This document shows positions 6,724 to 10,000 of a stretch of DNA of 10,000 bases, piece after piece. Source of the stretch: Rheinheimera sp. (GTDB taxonomy: Bacteria; Pseudomonadota; Gammaproteobacteria; Enterobacterales; Alteromonadaceae); assembly GCF_020217005.1 (NCBI RefSeq), contig NZ_JAIWOI010000261.1:1-10000 (forward strand), read 5' to 3'. Position numbers and translations under genes: made by a program. How positions within the stretch are numbered: the first letter of the stretch is position 1; each line of letters starts with the position of its first letter. The notes beneath the pieces are model-generated. The model did not search any database, was not told the origin of the DNA, and saw only the letters and a program-made list of their open reading frames with translations.

Positions 6724-7211
6724 ATAACCATTCCTTTCTTATCGGCGCGCATATCCTTGACTAGCCAAAGCATCGCAAACGGCACCACTGAAATATTTAT
6801 AGAGACAATGACATATTTGTAGATAGCTAATAATAGATCTGTTTCGAACACAACTCTGTCTGCGTAACGCATGAGTTGCAATGCACACAAACTTAAAAAA
6901 CAAAACATGATATAGCGGGTGAGTTTGCTTGCTGGAAGCTGATAGGCAGAATGTATTTTGTATATAAACCATATGCAAATCACTTCGATAAAGGCCCAGG
7001 TTACGTACCACAAGGATGCACCTAGGGCTCTGTTACTAATCGCAAGATCCATGACAAATGGTTGTAACTGGTCCATCAACAGGTTTCCTAAAACCCATAC
7101 AGTTAAAGCAATTCTGGACGATATCTCTAGTTTGTAAATAAAAGATACAACAAGAAGGAGCAGACAAATTAGCCAAAAAAACCTATCTAAGTTGTATGCA
7201 AAATCGCCCAC
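6720..7211 (-). CDS. Multi-pass membrane protein of unknown function
   Basis: A 163-residue protein with four to five hydrophobic segments, near residues 11-26, 34-49, 64-84, 99-114 and 128-150. It ends in a basic cytoplasmic-type tail (KDMRADKKG). The start is a GTG at 7211, the only usable start after an in-frame stop at 7233-7235 that keeps the first helix. Its Shine-Dalgarno is poor (GAG repeats only). It begins 11 bases after the stop of the repeat protein, so translation probably depends on ribosomes finishing that gene. Five sampled 60-base lines inside the gene gave about 30-42 percent G+C by hand count, lower than sampled lines of the permease. That hints at, but does not establish, different ancestry. 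I recognise no family. The alternative ATG at codon 46 would lose two helices and is unlikely. Confidence 0.7.
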   Translation of the reverse strand: MGDFAYNLDRFFWLICLLLLVVSFIYKLEISSRIALTVWVLGNLLMDQLQPFVMDLAISNRALGASLWYVTWAFIEVICIWFIYKIHSAYQLPASKLTRYIMFCFLSLCALQLMRYADRVVFETDLLLAIYKYVIVSINISVVPFAMLWLVKDMRADKKGMVI

Positions 7212-7222
7212 AGACTCGATCT

Positions 7223-7555
7223 CTATACAAGATTATTTATAGGAGGTTCATTTCCTGAGCCGCTACCAAGAGTTTTAATGATCGGAGGTTCATTGCCTGA
7301 GCCACTACCAAGAGTTTTAATGATCGGCGGTTCATTGCCTGAGCCACTACCAAGAGTTTTAATGATCGGAGGTTCATTACCCGATCCACTGCCCAAAGTC
7401 TCTGCCGCCAGCTTAGCTTTTGCTTCAGCGGACAATGTCACAGTGTCTGTAGCTACAGGAGCCGAAGTTGTTGTGGTTTTGCTTGGAGTAGCGGGTGCAG
7501 CAGTTGGCGTTGCAGATGCGCTAGTGGTCCCTGTGGTATTCAGATTGACTTGCAT
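7223..7555 (-). CDS. Small repeat protein, possible precursor or secreted peptide
   Basis: A 110-residue protein with a strong start: AAGGA lies 6 bases before ATG 7555. There is no hydrophobic signal peptide. Residues 1-36 are rich in Thr, Ala, Ser and Pro and look disordered. Residues 37-52 contain DTVTLSAEAKAKLAAE, a helical motif of a kind seen in many short gammaproteobacterial proteins. From residue 53 there are four 14-residue repeats, three TLGSGSGNEPPIIK and one TLGSGSGNEPPINN, then LV and the stop. The layout of a leader-like helix plus repeated identical cores resembles multi-core peptide precursors, but no maturation enzyme or dedicated exporter is adjacent. It is the first gene of a three-gene unit with two membrane proteins. 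Alternatives are a structural linker protein or a secreted polypeptide with a cryptic signal. The gene call is good; the function is unknown. Confidence 0.75.
   Translation of the reverse strand: MQVNLNTTGTTSASATPTAAPATPSKTTTTSAPVATDTVTLSAEAKAKLAAETLGSGSGNEPPIIKTLGSGSGNEPPIIKTLGSGSGNEPPIIKTLGSGSGNEPPINNLV
7232..7399 (-). repeat. Four in-frame 42-base repeats encoding TLGSGSGNEPPIIK
   Basis: The units run 7399-7358, 7357-7316, 7315-7274 and 7273-7232 on the minus strand. The first and second differ at 7 of 42 bases spread over six codons, and every difference is synonymous (for example TTG/CTT, TCG/TCA, CCT/CCG). The second and third differ at one base. The last unit is diverged only at its 3' end (INN in place of IIK). 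The amino-acid sequence is therefore held constant while the DNA drifts. Confidence 0.93.
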
Positions 7556-7685
7556 AACCTTTCCTTACTGTTGTCACTAAATCAGAAAACCAATGTACAC
7601 GAACTTTTTGTAAAAAAGCTAATTTTTTTTAACTAGTGAGAAATACCTGGTTGGATAAGTGTTGTGCGAAGAGGATTATTGGCAA

Positions 7686-7712
7686 TAAAAAAACCTGCTG
7701 TAAAAGCAGGTT
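7686..7712 (-). terminator. Rho-independent terminator of tRNA-Pro
   Basis: Read on the minus strand, AACCTGCT (7712-7705) pairs with AGCAGGTT (7699-7692) over a 5-base loop and runs straight into a stretch of seven T residues. It begins 8 bases after the encoded CCA of the tRNA and should isolate the tRNA transcript from the repeat-protein unit downstream. Confidence 0.9.
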
Positions 7713-7720
7713 AATTTAAA

Positions 7721-7797
7721 TGGTCGGTACGAGAGGATTTGAACCTCCGACCCCTGACACCCCATGACAGTGCGCTACCAAGCTGCGCTACGTACCG
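7721..7797 (-). tRNA. proL: tRNA-Pro, anticodon GGG
   Basis: A complete 77-base tRNA with the CCA end encoded (plus-strand TGG at 7721-7723). The acceptor stem CGGTACG/CGTACCG is fully paired. The D arm is GCGC...GCGC with AGCTTGGTA in the loop. The anticodon loop ATGGGGT places GGG at positions 34-36, reading CCC and CCU proline codons. The T arm is GGAGG-TTCAAAT-CCTCT. The anticodon stem CTGTC/GTCAG has a T-T mismatch at one position, which is also present in E. coli proL as I remember it, so it is not a defect. It lies downstream of the permease gene on the same strand but probably has its own promoter. Confidence 0.97.
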
Positions 7798-7806
7798 ACG
7801 TTGGGC

Positions 7807-7837
7807 CTTATACTACTGCTTTACGTTATAAATGCAA
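7807..7837 (-). promoter_or_regulatory. Candidate promoter of tRNA-Pro
   Basis: On the minus strand TATAAG (7812-7807) is followed by a GC-rich discriminator GGCCC, as expected for a stringently controlled stable-RNA promoter. It places the start only a few bases before the mature tRNA end at 7797. The best -35 is TTGCAT (7837-7832), at a long spacing of 19 bases. Confidence 0.45.
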
Positions 7838-7887
7838 TGCCCCTTGGTTTGACTGCGTTTTTTTTGTTCGCTTTGAGCTACTACAGG

Positions 7888-8823
7888 TTAATTACCGAGC
7901 GCAAGTTCTACCCATTGCTGATAAACAGGGATAGCCAGCAGCACATTCACCGGGAAAGTGATACCTAAAGATGCCATCATTGCCAGCCCTATATTGGCGT
8001 CTGGTATGCTGGCGCGCACTGCAGCTGGCGCTGCGATGTAAGAAGCACTGGCCGCTAAAGTGGTTAAAACCAATAATGAACCTTGAGGTAAATCCAACAG
8101 TAACCCAAAAGCCAGTCCTAAAGCTCCTAAGGCAAATGGTGCTAAGCCAGCGAATAACATTAAACGCCAATGCTTTAGTGGCAGCGGGTTGCAAACCTTG
8201 GCTGTACAGAGTCCCATTTCCAGTAAGAACAGCGCGAGCATAGTTTTAAAGCCGCCAATTAAAGCTGGGGCTATAGGCTCTAATCCTTCCGGACCATAGA
8301 GATAACCAATGAGGACTCCTCCGCCGAGCAGCAATACGCCGCGACTGGTCAGGGCTTCACGCCAGATATGAGCTTGTTTACCCTGGCCTTTGAGCGCGCC
8401 ATACAGGCCCAGCATAATGACTATAGCCGGCAACTCAAGCATAACCAGATAGAGCGTGGTTTCAGGTAATAATGGCAAACCTGATTTCTCTGCAAAAGCC
8501 AGTACTACGGCGAAAGTACCTGCACTGACTGAACCGTAATGCGCTGCGATACTGACGGAGTCTGAGTTACTTAGTTGGATCAGATAGCGTAAAACCGGAT
8601 AGGCTAATAACGGAATTATTAAGCCCAATGCCGCTACCGCCAACAGGTCTGGCACCATACCGCTATGGGCCTGACCATGGAGTGCCATACCGCCTTTAAG
8701 ACCCAGTACCAGCATCAACAAAATAGACAAAGTTTCATAGATTGACTGAGGAACTTTTAAATCGGACTTTAATAAGCCAGCGATAAGGCCAAAGGCAAAA
8801 AACGCGATCACAATATCAGGCAT
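7888..8823 (-). CDS. SbtA-family sodium-dependent bicarbonate permease
   Basis: A 311-residue inner-membrane protein with about ten hydrophobic segments, the size expected for the Sbt_1 (formerly DUF897) family founded by cyanobacterial SbtA, which imports bicarbonate with sodium. Family-typical stretches are SIAAHYGSVSAGTFAVVLAF near residues 91-110 in the first half, and SASYIAAPAAVRASIPDANI plus the GITFPVNVLLAIPVY end in the second half. The two halves look like inverted structural repeats. The start is ATG 8823, with AGGGAG at 8836-8831 spaced 7 bases. A LysR regulator is divergent, 96 bases away, as is usual for a regulated target. No SbtB-like PII gene is in the window. Bicarbonate is the family substrate; in a heterotroph it would feed carboxylases and is here inferred, not shown. 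Confidence 0.85.
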   Translation of the reverse strand: MPDIVIAFFAFGLIAGLLKSDLKVPQSIYETLSILLMLVLGLKGGMALHGQAHSGMVPDLLAVAALGLIIPLLAYPVLRYLIQLSNSDSVSIAAHYGSVSAGTFAVVLAFAEKSGLPLLPETTLYLVMLELPAIVIMLGLYGALKGQGKQAHIWREALTSRGVLLLGGGVLIGYLYGPEGLEPIAPALIGGFKTMLALFLLEMGLCTAKVCNPLPLKHWRLMLFAGLAPFALGALGLAFGLLLDLPQGSLLVLTTLAASASYIAAPAAVRASIPDANIGLAMMASLGITFPVNVLLAIPVYQQWVELALGN

Positions 8824-8919
8824 AACTGAACTCCCTAGTTGTTATTGGCTGGCGATTTTGCCCTTCTTTGGGTATATTGGATAATTAATTGTTTGCCACT
8901 TTAATATTGATAATCATCT
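8824..8919. promoter_or_regulatory. Shared control region between permease and LysR genes
   Basis: This 96-base divergent spacer must hold both promoters and the LysR sites. For the LysR gene, TTGCCC at 8858-8863 and GATAAT at 8880-8885 are 16 bases apart and form a reasonable promoter. Between that -10 and the LysR start lies an AT-rich dyad, ATTAA (8884-8888) with TTTAAT (8900-8905), and then TGATAATCA (8908-8916), an imperfect palindrome. Either could be a T-N11-A type LysR site, which would let the regulator repress itself and activate the permease gene. Operator identity is inference. Confidence 0.4.
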
Positions 8920-9894
8920 ATGGATGTGCGGCATTTAAGTTTTAGATTATTACAGGTCTATGTTCAGGTTGTACGCTTGGCTTCTGTCTCAGCTGCTGCA
9001 CGGTTGTTGCATTTAACCCAACCTACGGTGTCTTTACAGCTTAAAAAGCTGACAGAGGAAGTAGGGCAACCTTTGCTTGAATACCGTGAGGGTAAAGTCC
9101 ATACCACTTATATCGGGGACGCATTATTTCAGGCTGCATCTGATGTTCTGAGCCGTTTTGATGATTTTTCCGCTTTATTAGAAGAAGCCAAAGGTGGGCG
9201 TAGTGGTACTTTAAGTTTAGGTATAGTCACCACAGCTAAATATGTAATGCCCACTATTCTCGGTGCATTTGATAAAGCCAATCCAAAAATTGCGGTCACC
9301 TTAAACGTGGGTAACAGAGCCCATATTCTGAACCGCTTTGGTCATCAGGATGACGATTTGTATCTGTTTAGCCAGCCACCAAGTGGGGAGTTGGTCCAGG
9401 CTTGTCGTATTATTAAAAACCCGTTGCAACTGATAGCGCCTGCGGATCACTGGGCATCGCGTTATTGCCTTGAAGGAGGTGAGCTGGATTTTTCCGCACT
9501 AAAAAACGAAAGGTTTTTAATGCGTGAGCCAGGCTCTGCCACCCGGATGCAATTTGAATCCTGGTTGAGCAGTCAAGGCGTGGAGTTATCAAAAACGATG
9601 CAAATCGAAAGTAACGAAGCGATTCGATTAAGTGTGGCCAGTGGACTCGGGCTGGCCGTGTTATCAACATACACTTTAGATCAGCATTCTGAGCAATTTA
9701 GCCGGTTGAAAGTCAAAGGTTTTCCGCTGAACAGTCATTGGTATCTGGTGGCGCGCAAAGATAAACGATTGAGTGCATCCGCCAGACGGCTTATCCAGTT
9801 TATTGCGCAGCATCTGACTGATTGTATCGAATCGCAGTGGGTGGTCGATGACATAGCTGAGCTCCCACTGCACTTTTTCCCCTCTGTTGATTAG
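8920..9894 (+). CDS. LysR-type transcriptional regulator, CbbR/CmpR-like
   Basis: A 324-residue DNA-binding regulator. The winged helix-turn-helix covers about residues 6-65, with the recognition segment ASVSAAARLLHLTQPTVSLQ at 21-40 and the LysR-typical PLLEYREGKVHTTYIGD after it. The effector-binding domain (about 92-300) starts GTLSLGIVTTAKYVMP and includes the ASGLGLAVLSTYTL segment near its end. These features are closest to the CbbR/CmpR group, whose members control carbon-fixation or bicarbonate-uptake genes, which suits the divergent SbtA-type permease. ATG 8920 fits the family N-terminus although no clear Shine-Dalgarno precedes it. The protein has a roughly 20-residue acidic and aromatic tail after the usual end. 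The effector is unknown. Confidence 0.92.
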   Translation: MDVRHLSFRLLQVYVQVVRLASVSAAARLLHLTQPTVSLQLKKLTEEVGQPLLEYREGKVHTTYIGDALFQAASDVLSRFDDFSALLEEAKGGRSGTLSLGIVTTAKYVMPTILGAFDKANPKIAVTLNVGNRAHILNRFGHQDDDLYLFSQPPSGELVQACRIIKNPLQLIAPADHWASRYCLEGGELDFSALKNERFLMREPGSATRMQFESWLSSQGVELSKTMQIESNEAIRLSVASGLGLAVLSTYTLDQHSEQFSRLKVKGFPLNSHWYLVARKDKRLSASARRLIQFIAQHLTDCIESQWVVDDIAELPLHFFPSVD

Positions 9895-9914
9895 AAAGAA
9901 GGGGGCATCAACTC

Positions 9915-10000
9915 TTATTGTAACCTACGGCCAAAGCTGACCGAATAGGCGACAGGGCGGGTTTGCAATACAGGATCTGCTGTGGCTGTGATGCCTTTGG
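9915..10000 (-). CDS. C-terminus of a gene running off the window, possibly an outer-membrane beta-barrel
   Basis: On the minus strand a frame is open from the window edge to a TAA at 9917-9915 and encodes the last 27 residues, ending RPVAYSVSFGRRLQ. The alternating pattern AYSVSF resembles a final barrel strand, and TonB-dependent receptors often end with an RP.x.Y.V.F pattern of this type. It is convergent with the LysR gene, with 20 bases between stops. The fragment is too short for a firm family call. Confidence 0.45.
   Translation of the reverse strand, partial: KGITATADPVLQTRPVAYSVSFGRRLQ

Noticed and set aside
7232..7399. Tandem repeats considered as a CRISPR array
   Set aside because: Repeats are contiguous with no spacers and are in-frame coding. 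The same applies to 1474-1782.
7278..7580. Plus-strand frame of 100 codons opposite the repeat protein
   Set aside because: It is a shadow of the repeat array. The minus-strand frame has a good Shine-Dalgarno, silent-site drift and coupled downstream genes; the plus frame has none of these.
7242..7797. Shared GGAGGTTCA between the repeat units (plus strand) and the tRNA T arm (minus strand), considered as an attachment site
   Set aside because: Only about nine bases match, on opposite strands, with no integrase gene and no second copy of the tRNA 3' end.

Overview
The window looks like ordinary chromosome from a gammaproteobacterium of the Rheinheimera/Pararheinheimera kind (order Alteromonadales/Chromatiales). 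The main reason is the order bla-gst-ABC transporter: a class A beta-lactamase that aligns end to end with the mobile PER-1 enzyme as I remember it (same 308-residue length), then a glutathione S-transferase, then an ABC exporter. The same order flanks blaPER genes on clinical mobile elements, and Pararheinheimera has been proposed as their source. A tRNA-Pro(GGG) nearly identical to E. coli proL supports a gammaproteobacterium. No transposase, integrase or insertion sequence is visible, so the PER-like gene appears to sit in its native place.

Layout. Positions 1-204 are a leader with several mutually exclusive hairpins. 208-1818 (+) encodes an exported DUF3300 protein with a C-terminal tail of seven 14-residue repeats. 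1895-2821 (+) is the PER-family beta-lactamase and 2895-3470 (+) the GST. A long inverted repeat at 3476-3524 separates these from the convergent ABC exporter at 3531-5372 (-). 5385-5743 is a gene-free, AT-rich divergent spacer. 5744-6373 (+) is an uncharacterised, probably helical protein. 6394-7555 (-) is a compact three-gene unit: a small Thr/Ala/Pro-rich protein ending in four TLGSGSGNEPPIIK-type repeats, then a multi-pass membrane protein, then a single-pass coiled-coil protein. Upstream of this unit is tRNA-Pro(GGG) at 7721-7797 (-), with a clear Rho-independent terminator. 7888-8823 (-) is an SbtA-family bicarbonate permease, divergent from a CbbR-like LysR regulator at 8920-9894 (+). 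The last 86 bases hold the C-terminus of a minus-strand gene, possibly an outer-membrane beta-barrel.

How they fit together. The beta-lactamase and GST are co-directional and may share transcripts. The permease and LysR gene look like a regulated transporter pair. The unit at 6394-7555 is the part I cannot assign to a known system and the best candidate for something undescribed: its repeat sequence is conserved at the protein level despite synonymous drift, and its genes are tightly coupled. For the beta-lactamase, the points to check are a Tyr just after the KTG triad (Thr in PER-1) and a lipobox-like Cys in the signal peptide.
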